The translations under genes were made by a program, and so were the position numbers. From NCBI GenBank assembly GCA_028571685.1, contig CM053143.1, forward strand, positions 5,199,501 through 5,263,500: a stretch of DNA of 64,000 bases, given 5' to 3'. Shown here one piece after another: positions 43,261-53,075 of the stretch. The notes under the pieces are model-generated. The model had not been told where the DNA came from and ran no database searches. It saw only the letters and a list, made by a program, of their open reading frames with translations. Source of the stretch: Heterohyrax brucei (Eukaryota > Chordata > Mammalia > Hyracoidea > Procaviidae). Positions within the stretch are counted from its first letter, which is position 1. Every line of letters starts with the position of its first letter.

Positions 43261-44205
43261 TTTGTTTTAGGAGCTTTCTGAAGTCATCATGGTCCACCTT
43301 TCTAAGTGATTTGATATTGATTGTAATCTACAAGCCATCATTAATTTGTTAAACTTATTTTCTATTTGCTTACTATGCTCTGGCTTCTTGTTTGAAATGT
43401 CCAAATAGGCTGATCATGTGTGATAATTTGGTTATAGCTGCCTTTCAAGTTCTGACATTCTGTTACCAGGTGTTAAAGCTATTACTACACATGTGAGCCT
43501 AGGAATACATTTACTTTTCATATATGGATTCAGCTCAGGTGTCTAGGTAGCCAGTCATCAAGTGTGTGCTACAGGCCTAGATGGGCAGGAGTGATTGGTG
43601 TAGGCACAGGTATCTGGTTACAGGTATCAAGAAAGGCAGGAGGCTTACAGTCATCCTTGAGTGTCTGTGAAATTATTGATTCCAAGTGAAGAAACTGTTT
43701 CTGCCCTGAATTTCTGGCTCAAAGGAGTCAGCAGGTTTTATTTTGTCTTTCTGTCTGCTCTGTCCAGTATGTTAAATTGTTCTCTCCCCCTGTATAAGAG
43801 AATGGCTCAGAGGTCCTACTTCTGGCTCAGTTAATGACATCAGACTCTCAAACTGGGCACGGTGCAGAGAATGGAGGGAGGAGCACTGGGAAAAGGGAGA
43901 GAAGTGTATCCTGAAGGGAAGATATAGATCTGCACATAGTAGGTGGAGGCAAGCCACATAGCTTTTGATGATTGAGTGCCCCTTCCACCAGTTCTGGAGG
44001 TGCAAGAAGACTCTCCTTTCCATCACTCCCACTGAGTAGGACACTCTCTGAATTCCACTGCTCTGTGCACCATGCTGGCTGCAGCCAACTCTTGGTGGGT
44101 CAGATCTGACCAGTCCTAGGTACTTCTAGACTTCCTGTCCATTCCTCGTCACTTGGTCTGATTTCTCACCTTTCCTTTCGAATGTTATATGTAATCATTT
44201 CATTT
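43261..44205 (-). promoter_or_regulatory. Probable L1 5' UTR of the older L1
   Basis: Moderately GC-rich sequence directly upstream (minus direction) of ORF1, of the length expected for an L1 5' UTR. Not clearly similar to 22761-23520, so the two L1s would have different promoters. This is assigned by position only. Confidence 0.4.
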
Positions 44206-44469
44206 GTTCTTTTATTTTTAATAACTTTTTTTTATTAATTACAATAAAAGAATAAAATTTCTAACATCTATCAGTTATCTCATCTATGATAATCCCTCAG
44301 CCCCCACTCACCCATGTAGCCAACACAATTTCTTCTATGGATAATTCTCTTGTTAAGTCCTCATAACACTGGTCTAATACAAAATTTTTCCTTCTGACAC
44401 TGATTGATTTCACTGAGCATGATCTCTCCAAATGAGACCATCTTATGAGATGTTTTCTAAAATTCTAAT

Positions 44470-47400
44470 TTTTTATCTTAGCATAGTGTTCCGTTGAGAA
44501 TATGTGCCATAGTTTGCTTATCCATTCATCTGCTGATGGGTATTGGGGTTGATTCCAGCTTTCTGCTATTGTGGGCTGTACTGCAACAAACATTTCTGTA
44601 TATGTATCTATTCGTGTGACCACTTTCGTTTCTGAAGGATAAATTCCAAGCAGTGGAATTACAGGATCAAATGGTATATCTATCTCCAGTTTTTTAAGGG
44701 AGTGCCAGACTGCTTTCCAAAGAAGTTGTACCATTTCGCAATCCCACCAGTAGTGTAGGAGAGTTACAATTTCTCCACAGCCTCTCCAGCATTTGATTTT
44801 TTTTGTTTTTTGTAATGGCCAATCTTGTTGTGGTGAGATGATATCTCACTGTAGTTTTGATTTGAATTTCTTTAATAGCTAATGATTGTAATTCTCCATG
44901 TGTCGTTCAGCTGCCTGGATATCCTCTTTAGAGAAATGCCTGTCCATCTCTTTTGCCCATTGCTTAAGTGGATTATTTATCCTTTTCATGTTGATACGTT
45001 GTAATACCTTATAGATTATGGAGATCAGACATCGGTCTGATACAGAATTGTCAAATATTTTTTCCCATTCTGTAGGTGGTCTTTTAATTCTTTTGACAAA
45101 GTTTTTGGATGAGCAAAAGTATTTCTTAGGAATTCCCATTTCTCTATTTTCTCTTCTGTTGAATGTGCTTTGTGAGATTTTGAAGTCTGTCTATGTTGTG
45201 TATTAAAACTTCCATTGTTGATCCTATTTTATCTTGGATGAGCTTTATTGTTTTAGATTTTATATTTAGGCCTTTTATCCAATTTGAGTTTGTTTTTGTA
45301 TAAGGTGTGAGATATGGGTCTTGTTTCAATTTTTTGCAGATAGATATCCAATTTTTCCAGCACCATTTGTTAAAAGAGACTGTTCTTACCCCAGTTTAAA
45401 ATCTTGGGGTCTTTGTCAAATATCAACTGTTCATAGGAGGATGGTGTCATCTCTAGGGTCTCTACTCTGTTCCATTGGTCTATATGTCACTTTATGTACC
45501 AGTACCAAGCTGTTTTGACAACTGTGGCAGTGTAATAAGTTCTAAAGTCAGGTAGTGAGAGGCCTTTCAGTGTGTTCTTCTTCAGTAGTGCTTTACTTAT
45601 CCAAGGCTTCTTCCTTTTCCAAACAAAGATGATGATTTGTTTCTCCATCTCATTAAAAAATGTCACTGGAATTCATATGGGGATTGCATTATTATATAAT
45701 TATATTGCATTATTATATTATTATAGATTGCTTTGGACAAAATAGACATTTTCACAATGTTGAGTATTCCTATCCATGAGCAGGGTAGATTACTCCTTTT
45801 ACGTAAGTCTCTCTTAGTCTTATGTTTCTCTTTGTAAAGTTCTGTTATTTCTCTATTTCTCTTTGTTAGTTCTCTATTTCTCTTTGTTAGTTCTCTATTT
45901 CTCTTTGTTAGTTCTCTATTTCTCTTTGTTAGTTCTCTATTTCTCTTTGTAAAGATCTATTTCTCTAGTTAGATTTCTTCCTAAGTATTTTATCTTCTTG
46001 GGGGCTATGGTAAATGGAACTGATTTCGTGATTTCTTCTTTAATATTCTCATTATTGGTATAAAGGAATCCTGCTGATTTACTTGTGTTTATCTTGTATC
46101 CCGATACGTTGCTGAACTCCTCTATTCGTTCCAATAGTTTACTTATGGATTCCTTTGGATTTTCTGTATAAACAATCATATCATCTGCAAAGAGGGAGAT
46201 TTTTACTTCTTCATTGCCGATATGGATGCTCTTTATTTCTTTGTCTTGTCTAATTGCTCTGGCTAGAACTTCCAGCACAATGTTGAATAAAAGTGGTGAG
46301 AGTGGGCATCCTTGTCTAGTTCCTGTTCTCAAAGGGAATTCTTTCAGTCTTTCACCATTCAGGATGATGAAGGCAGTTGGCTTTGTATAGATGCTACTGA
46401 TGGCATTGAGGAATTTCCCTTTTATTCCTATTTTTCTGAGAGTTTTAAGCATGAATGTGTGTTGAACTTTGTCAAATGCTCTTTCTATATCAATTGACAA
46501 AATCATGTGATTCTTATCTTTTTTGTTATTAATGTGATTGATTACATTAATTGTTTTTCTGATGTTGAAACAGCCTTCCTTCCCTGGAATGAAACCAACT
46601 TGATCATGAGGAATGATTTTTTTTTATATGCTGTTGAATTGTATTGGCTAGAATTTTGTTGAAGATTTTTGCATCTAGGTTCATGAGTGATATTGGTCTG
46701 TAATTTTCTTTTTGTGTGGGATCTTTCCCCGGTTTTGGTATCAAAGTTATGCTGCCTTCATAGAATGAATTTGGGAGTATTCTATCCCTTTCTATGGTGT
46801 GAAATAGCCTCAGTAGTATCAGAGTTAACTCTTCTCTAAAAGCTTGGTAGAATTCTCTGGTGAAGCCATCTTGGCCAGGACTTTTTTTGGTTGGTAGATT
46901 TTTGATGACTTTTTCAATCACTTTTTTTTTTGTGATAGATTTATTAAAATGATCTACTTCCCCTTGTGATAATCTTGGTGAGTCCTATGAATCTAGAAAT
47001 TTGTCCATTTCCCCTAGGTTTTGAAACCTGTTAAAGTACAGCCTTTTATACTATTCTCTTATGATATTTTTTATTTCATCTGGGTCTGTTGCAACATCTC
47101 CCATCTCATCTCTTAATTGGATTATTTGTATCTTCTGCTGTTTTTCTTTTGTAAGTTTAGCCAATGGTTTATCAATTTTGTTGATCTTTTCAAAGAACCA
47201 GCTTTTGGTTTTGTTAATTTTTTCAATTGTTTTTCTGGTCTCTAATTCATTTAGTTCTGCTCTAATCCTTATGATTTGTTTTCTTCTGTGCCTGAGGGGT
47301 TCTTCTGTTGCTCTTTTTCTAGTTGTTCAAGCAGTAAGGTTGATTCTTTAATTTGGGCCCTTTTTTGTTTCCAGATGTGTGCAGTTATAGACCTCTGAGC

Positions 47401-47545
47401 ACTGCTTTTGCTGTATCCCATAAATTCTGGTAGGATGTGTTTTCATTCTCATTTGAATCCATAAATTTCTTTATTTTGTCCTTAATTTCTTCAACAACCC
47501 ATGGCTTTTTGAGCAAAGTGTTGTTCAGTTTCCATAAGTTTGAAT
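44470..47545 (-). pseudogene. L1 ORF2, best preserved reverse transcriptase
   Basis: From high to low coordinates: '[14 protein letters not shown]' (about 46880), '[21 protein letters not shown]' region (46740-46680), then a 189-codon open frame (45937-46506) with '[14 protein letters not shown]' (motif A), '[20 protein letters not shown]', the intact catalytic FADD in '[17 protein letters not shown]', and 'PKKIKYLG'. After a tandem repeat (45845-45955) frames break, but 'TPFDPVIPLLGIYPSETKVV'-like sequence (about 44650) marks the C-terminus. Several shifts and stops remain. Confidence 0.85.
45845..45955. repeat. 21-bp tandem repeat inside L1 ORF2
   Basis: The unit GTTCTCTATTTCTCTTTGTT plus A recurs about five times between 45869 and 45953, nearly without change. 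21 bp equals seven codons. The other L1s in the window have a single copy of this stretch, so it arose by local tandem duplication in this element. Confidence 0.92.
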
Positions 47546-48974
47546 TTCTTTTCTTTTTCTTTAATTTAACATAACTGAGTGAAAATGTACATTCCCGTAT
47601 AAATTTACATGCCCACCTATATGCAGCTTCCACTGCTCTCCCTGTCTGGTGACAGCACACTATTCCTCTCTGCTCCATACATGTCTCATCCTCCCAACAG
47701 CCTCCTTTCCCCTCCTCTCCACCCACTCTCGTTCCTCCAGCCAGAGGTAAGCAGGATGATATCCTATAGATGTATAGAACCATAAAGTGCATCCAATATA
47801 TGGTCACTCTGCATTGCCAAGTCCAATCCATTCCTGTCCAAAGAGTGGACCTTCATTATAATTTATGGGTAAGAGCAGCATCAGGGCCAGGGACCATGCT
47901 CTCAGGGGAACCCCAAAATCATTGGACCATCAACTGAGGACCATCAATGGAGATCTCAGGATGCACCCCTTTTTATTCTTGTGTTGCCAGTGAGACTCCT
48001 CGCTGTGAGCTCCATCGTGGCTATCACTGGTGGTGGCCGGGCACCATCCGGTTCTTACAGTCCCAAGTCGATGTAGGCACCCACTCTTGTGGGTCTCTCT
48101 GTCTTCTCGGTTGTCTTTACCCCATGTCATTTTGGTCCTCGGTGAGCATCCGTTCCTGCTGAGTTGGGACTATTTGCTGTGTCCTCGGATGGCAGCTTGG
48201 CAGCTTTTAAGACCCCAGATGCCACTCACCAATGTGGGGTGCAGAGAGCTCTCCTAGAAGAACTCTAGTTGTGCCAATTGGCCTCGATTTTGCCTAAGGG
48301 CATGGTGCCCTGCTCCCTGTCCCAGCTACTCTATCCTTGCAATATTGGGTTAAGATGGAAGGAGTACTCATGTTATGCTGAAGTCCACTTAATGTTGTTC
48401 TTGTTTCTAATGTGTGCTATCACCACTTTCTCCCAACCAGATTCTAGCAACTATCTAAATTAAACCCTGCCCCCCTCACCCTCCCTCCTTCCTTTTCCTT
48501 GCAGCTGTCAAAGAGTCTTTTCTTCTATACACAAGTCTGTTTTTGAGATCTTATCGTAGGGATCTCATAAAATATTTGTCGTTTTGTTGCTGACTACTTT
48601 CACTCAACATAATGTCTTCCAGTTGAAACCAAGTTAGGAGATGTTTCCTGGAATCATCGTTATTCTTTATCATTGAGTAGTGCTCCATTGAGTATATGTA
48701 CCATAGTTTACCTATCCATTCTTCTGTTGTTGGGCATCTGGGTTGATTCCATCTTTTTGCTATCATGGACTGTGCTGCAATAAACATTCTGGTGCATGTG
48801 TCCATTGGTGTGAAAGGCCTTGAATCTGTAGGATATATTCCAAGTAGTGGATTCACTGGGTCAAATGGTGTATCGATATCCATTTTTTTAAGGAAGCGCC
48901 AGATTGCTTTCCAAAGAGGCTGGACCATTTTGCAACCCCACCAACAGTGTAGGAGGGTTCCACTTTCTCCACAG
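47546..48974 (-). mobile_element. L1 3' end: 3' UTR and ORF2 C-terminus, minus strand
   Basis: The reversed A-rich tail ('ctttttctttaatttaac') and full lineage-specific 3' UTR (47560-48530) lead into the C-terminal ORF2. It starts exactly where the preceding L1 stops, so it probably inserted there. Its 5' end at 48974 joins a non-L1, hairpin-rich segment. A 148-codon frame (47385-47831) crosses the junction of the two L1s by chance. Confidence 0.85.
48551..48974 (-). pseudogene. L1 ORF2 C-terminal fragment
   Basis: The last 140 or so residues of ORF2 in one frame: 'SGTLLHCWWGCKMVQPLWKA', 'PFDPVNPLLGIYPTDS', 'MFIAAQSMIAKRWNQPR' and 'LWYIYSMEHYSMIKNN'. The zinc-knuckle-like C-terminus is followed by the 3' UTR. 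The open frame continues upstream to 49090, into DNA that is not L1. Confidence 0.85.
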
Positions 48975-49110
48975 CAGCAGACTCCACCTGCTGGCTGATA
49001 ATGAAAGTACATTACCAGCCATTCACGGAAGCTGCAGTTCTCCGATACTGTGCAACAGCAGAAGCGGAGGTCTGTTGGCCACTGGATCATTTTTGAGAGG
49101 GGAAGATTAG
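48975..49110 (-). other. Hairpin-rich non-L1 segment fused to the L1 5' end
   Basis: In the L1 sense direction (minus) this lies directly before the truncated L1. It can fold: GGCTGGTAATG (49020-49010) pairs along its length with CATTATCAGCC (49003-48993), using one G-U wobble, around a six-base loop. Flanking GCAG/CTGC can extend the stem, and CTCCG/CGGAG occur further upstream. L1 copies joined to small structured RNAs by template switching are known in mammals, which this resembles. I do not recognise the RNA. Confidence 0.4.
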
Positions 49111-49144
49111 TCTAATACTGGTGCCTAGTCAAATACGCTAGGTC

Positions 49145-50330
49145 CTAGGGCTCCACAAATGTTCATTTGTCTTTTTTGTAAGCCATAATGTAATCCATAC
49201 TTCAATCTTCATCAGTGCTTCAATTACTTTTCATTTTCAACAGCTCCATATTGCCAGTTTGTTAGTGCCAGCTTCCTCCAATCCAGATGTCACGTTCTTC
49301 TTTATGTAGTTCAGCTTCTGAGATTAGTTACTCAGAATACAGACTGAATAAATATGGTGAAAGCATACAATCCTTTCCTGGTTTCAGAAACATTCAGTAT
49401 GCCCTGGTACTGTTTGAAAGATCAACTCCTGATATAAGCATAGGGTTCACATGAGCACAATTGAGTATTCTGGAATTCCCATTCTTCTCAATGTTATGCA
49501 TAACTTGTTATCCATAACTTGTTCTGGCATTCTCTGCTTTCCACCAGCATCCATGTGACAACAGCAATGACAGCCCTCATTCTACGTCCATGTTCTCTTC
49601 TGATTACAGCCTGAATTTCTAGTAGTTCCTTACTGATGCAGTATTGAAACTATTTTTTAAATTATCATACTTCTACTTGTATCTGATATTAAGATTGTTC
49701 ATGAATTTCCACAGTCTGTCAGATAACTTTTCTTTGGAATGGGCATGAATATAAATCACTTGCAGACTGATGGTCAAGTAGTTATTTTCCAAATTTCTTG
49801 ACATAGACTAGTGAGCACATTTAGCATTGCATCTGTTTATTGAAACATCTCGGTTGGCATTCTGTCAATTCCTAGAATCTCGTTTTTCATGAACACCTTC
49901 AGTGTTGCTCAGAAGTTTCTTCAGTATCATTGGTTCTCCGCCATATGCTACCTCTGAAATGTTTGAGCATTTCTCTTTGGTATAGTGACTTTGTTTCTCT
50001 TCCATCTTATTTTGATGCTTCCTGCACTGTTCAATTTTTTGCCTATAGAATCTTTCAGTATTGGAACTTGAGATTAAATTGCTTTTTCTTCAGTCTTTCA
50101 GAAAAGCCAAACTTGTTCTTCCCTTTTGGTTGTCTAACTCCAGGTTTTTATATATTTCCCTATAATTCCAGTTTATCTTTTAGATCATCATTTAAAATTT
50201 TTCTCTTCAGTTTTTTTGCCTCATCGTTTCTTCCAATCTCTTTAGCTATTCTGGGTTCAAGGCAAGTTTCAGTCTCTTCTGACATTCATTTTGATTTTTT
50301 TTTTCTTTTTCTGTATATTCTAGGTATCTA
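49145..50330 (-). mobile_element. Old RTE LINE fragment
   Basis: Reversed RTE: 'cagaatacagactgaataaa' and 'tatggtgaaagcatacaatc' (49336-49375, just after the YADD region), 'gagcacaattgagtattctg' (49454), 'tcttgacatagactagtgag' (49796) and 'ttctcttccatcttattttg' (49992). All appear in the same order as in 32216-34236, but the copy is more diverged and broken throughout. Open frames on the + strand (for example 49930-50331) are incidental. Confidence 0.75.
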
Positions 50331-50427
50331 GGAAAAATGTCTCCAATGTCAAAACTACCTAAAAGTTTTATCAATTCTAATAGTAGTTTTGAAGAGCAGA
50401 ATGGAATTGTAAGGTGTGGGAGTTTAT

Positions 50428-50520
50428 ATACATATATATACACATATATATAATGTATATATTATATAATTATATGTTCTATATGTACTGTGTGTGCATA
50501 TGTATATATATATATATGTG
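50428..50520. repeat. AT-rich simple repeat
   Basis: Imperfect (TA)n and (TATATACA)n tract. It immediately precedes the fold-back mariner element, whose target is TA. Confidence 0.9.
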
Positions 50521-50521
50521 A

Positions 50522-50987
50522 TGTCTGACAAGCTCAAGAACTCATCTCAGAAAAAATGTTACATACCTCATTGCTGAATGTCCCTACAGTCACCTTCAAA
50601 GTACTCCCTATCAGAGTTGTCATTGTAATACCCTTGATGTACTGAATGTCATCAAAATTTCTTCCTTTCAATATTTCCTTTATCTTTGAGTAAAGAAAAA
50701 AGTCATTGGGGGCCAAATCAGATAGCCATGGAGGGTGTTCCCGTAAAGTTATTTGTCTAATGGCTAAAAACCCCCTCACAGACAAATATACAATTAAGTT
50801 TGTGAACTTACAACTGTATCACCATGTACAATGGCCATTCCAGAAAGAGTTCCAAAACTGCTTTGAAGGTAAACTAGGTGCTGGTGTCATGCATAGGTTC
50901 CCATGTATTGTACTTTGAAGATGACCAAAGTGATATTCAGCAATGAGGTGTGTAGCACTTAAAACAAGTTAGTGGGCTTGTCAGACC
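50522..50987. mobile_element. Fold-back mariner derivative, copy 2
   Basis: Same design as 30354-30885. On the minus strand, 50785-50600 encodes 'SDLAPNDFFLYSKIKEILKG' and neighbouring mariner transposase sequence (the usual S-P-D-L-A-P-x-D motif has lost its proline). On the + strand, 50834-50930 encodes 'WPFQKEFQNCFEG', the same protein's end. Outer ends are inverted: 'gtctgacaagc' and 'acatacctcattgctgaat' on the left, 'attcagcaatgaggtgtgt' and 'cttgtcagac' on the right. Inactive. Confidence 0.8.
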
Positions 50988-51044
50988 TCATATTATACTT
51001 TACAAATTGTTCAATCTAGACATATGTAATGTATTTTCCATAAT

Positions 51045-51300
51045 GTATACATTACAGGGGACTAACTGGCCAGCTCCTGTCTAGAGATGTGACAAGAAGT
51101 CAAAGCAGGACAGGAACTGGTTGAATGGACACAAAGAATACAGGGTGGAGAGGAGGAGTATGCTGTTAGTATAGGGAGAGCAACTAGGGCCACATAACAC
51201 TGCGTGTGTAAGGTTTCGTATGAGAAACTGACCTGAATTATAAACTTTCACTTAAAGCACAATAAACAAATTATTTTTTAAAAAATAACTTAAAAAAATA
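51045..51300 (+). mobile_element. L1-type 3' UTR end of another subfamily
   Basis: 'gagaaactgacctgaattat' and 'aaactttcacttaaagcaca' followed by an AATAAA signal and an A-rich tail (51263-51300) look like the 3' end of an older L1 subfamily. It differs from the 3' UTR shared by the 8249, 16844, 36821, 47546 and 58350 copies. Confidence 0.55.
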
Positions 51301-51511
51301 CACTAAAAGATACATGTATATATATCTCCCAGATGTTCATCAATCTTATGCTATGGCTCTTCTGGTCCTGAATCATTGGCTGATATTTTTTTCTCTATGT
51401 TTTCTATGTTCTGTACATCTAATACTAAATTTCTTTGGATTAATTATTTTTTCCTTAGTCTCTGCCTTTTCCATTGCTCAGAGTTTAGGTTTTAATTTTT
51501 TATTAGTAGTA

Positions 51512-51533
51512 GTCGACAGCACTTGGCTTGGCT
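51512..51533 (+). mobile_element. 22-bp AfroSINE tail
   Basis: GTCGACAGCACTTGGCTTGG plus CT is the extreme 3' end of the SINE with its CTTGG tail. No clear target repeat. Confidence 0.65.
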
Positions 51534-51539
51534 CAGTCA

Positions 51540-51700
51540 AAAAAACCAAACCCACTGTCATCAAGTCAATTCCAGCTCCTAGCAACCCTGTAGGACAGAG
51601 TAGAACTGCTCCATAGAGTTTCCAAGGAATGCCTGGTAGATCCAACCTGCCAATCTTTTGGTTAGCAGAACTAGCACTTAACTGGTATGCTTCCTGTGTT
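51540..51700 (-). mobile_element. AfroSINE-like SINE
   Basis: Reversed full copy: 'aaaccaaacccactgtcatc' (3' tail), 'agagtagaactgctccatag', 'ggtagatccaacctgccaat' (B-box side) and 'cttaactggtatgcttcct'. Confidence 0.88.
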
Positions 51701-53004
51701 TTTATTGATAGTATTATTATAGCTTAAATATTTTTCTATCCTACCCAGAAACCAGTCATTTCAAGTCCTACTGGGGACTTATATAGATAAGAGAATACAT
51801 TAACAAAAAATAAACCAAACATTGTATCACGGCATATCTTGAAAGAATTTATAGAGCTTTATTTTTCCAAGAATAAACTCTGTAAAATGGCTTTCATAGT
51901 AAACAAATCTTTGGGAATGACTCCTTCCTTTTACTTTTATGTTTTGGCTGTAGAATGGATTTAATAGACTTTTTTGGCTTTATAAGAAAGCACATGGAAT
52001 TCTGAAAAAGCACCTCATTCCCCCCAAAACAAACTGACCTCAGGGCATGAGTTTTGTATTACTTCATGTGTCATACTCTCAGATACCCCTTGGCTATTCA
52101 TTCTGACATATAGCTGCTTCATGATCATTACAGATGGCTACATGGAAAATTCCAAAGTTCTTACAGACCATGCTTGCTGCTAAAGGGAGATACGCATATA
52201 TTTATCTCTCATTCTTTCTCAATCCTCAACATAAATGTTCCAACATATATAAGCCAACTGACTAGATACTGGTTTGGAATACATGTTGGAGACTTACAGC
52301 AAAATGAAACCCGTAAGGCTATTTTTAAGGGTGTATCATAGCTACGACTGACAATTATGCCAAAAAAAAAAAAAAAGAAGTTCCATTCAAAGCAGGTGTA
52401 TCAAATTTTATAAAGTTTCACTCTTTGGTCACAAAAATAAGCTATTTCATATGACTCTGAGTACAAATAAGAATTCTTCCTTAGAACAGAGCTGATTTTA
52501 GGTGAACTTAAATCTTTTCTTTGTTTTTCCAGTCTATTGCCTCAAAACACACTAACTAAACAGTTGATCAAAGTTCTACTTGCCATTATATGTACTTGCA
52601 AACTAGCAAATCCAAGTTTAGGTCTAATAACACAAAGTAGAAGGAAATGGAATGCTGTGATTTTAAGGGGGCTTTGCCCTCTTTTATTCTGTTAACTTTG
52701 CCACCTTTCACACCAGAGCAGTCTTAACAGTCTTTTTGTTCAAACTCACAACACTGAATGTAAAGATGGCTTTACATTGGGATTTTCTTACTGGCGGACT
52801 CCAAGTGCATCAAGCAGAATGTTCCACAAGGTTTTGGAAAGAAAGATATTATGTTACATGTTCTGCATAAATCAGTACTATGACTGTATAGATTGGAACG
52901 GTAGTTGAAGCCCTGTTTCTTTCTTATGAACCATAAATCCCAAACATACAGCCCAGTATGGTAACTTTTTAAATATTAACAACAGCGACAAAAAAAAAAA
53001 AAGC
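51701..53004. other. Unique sequence, no gene recognised
   Basis: AT-rich non-coding DNA with poly(A) runs near 52362 and 52990. I see no exon-like block or named repeat. Confidence 0.5.
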
Positions 53005-53075
53005 AAACAAACAAACCTAGTGCTTTCCAGTGGATTCTGACTCACATGCTTGAATAGTGTAAGACCTGCAGGCGA
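53005..53075 (-). mobile_element. Possible AfroSINE 3' fragment
   Basis: 'aacaaacctagtgctttcca' then 'gtggattctgactcaca' resembles the reversed SINE 3' end after an A-rich stretch. Short and decayed. Confidence 0.45.

Larger units (their letters stand above)
38060..44205 (-). mobile_element. Older L1, minus strand, with nested insertions
   Basis: Reversed L1 with ORF2 (about 38090-41960), ORF1 (about 42400-43260) and a probable 5' UTR (43260-44205). The C-terminal end of ORF2 and the 3' UTR are missing at 38060. It differs throughout from the L1 at 16844 and is more decayed. Later insertions into it: LTR 39552-40031, SINE tails 40165-40188 and 40358-40415, and SINE 41467-41641. That order makes this L1 older than all four. 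Confidence 0.82.
44215..47545 (-). mobile_element. L1, minus strand, 5'-truncated
   Basis: A T-rich run with 'ttttatttttaataactttt' marks the reversed poly(A) tail at about 44213-44235. A 3' UTR of about 250 bp follows, then ORF2 up to 47545, where a different L1's 3' end begins. It is the best preserved ORF2 in the window. Confidence 0.85.

Noticed and set aside
45937..46506. 189-codon open frame that could be taken for a host gene
   Set aside because: It is L1 ORF2 reverse transcriptase (FADD box and QGCPLSP motif), with L1 sequence continuing in both directions.
47385..47831. 148-codon frame joining L1 3' UTR and ORF2 sequence
   Set aside because: It crosses the border of two separate L1 insertions; the fusion is accidental.
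48551..49090. 179-codon frame with a novel N-terminus
   Set aside because: The C-terminal part is L1 ORF2; the extra 40 or so codons come from the hairpin-rich fused segment and show no protein family features.
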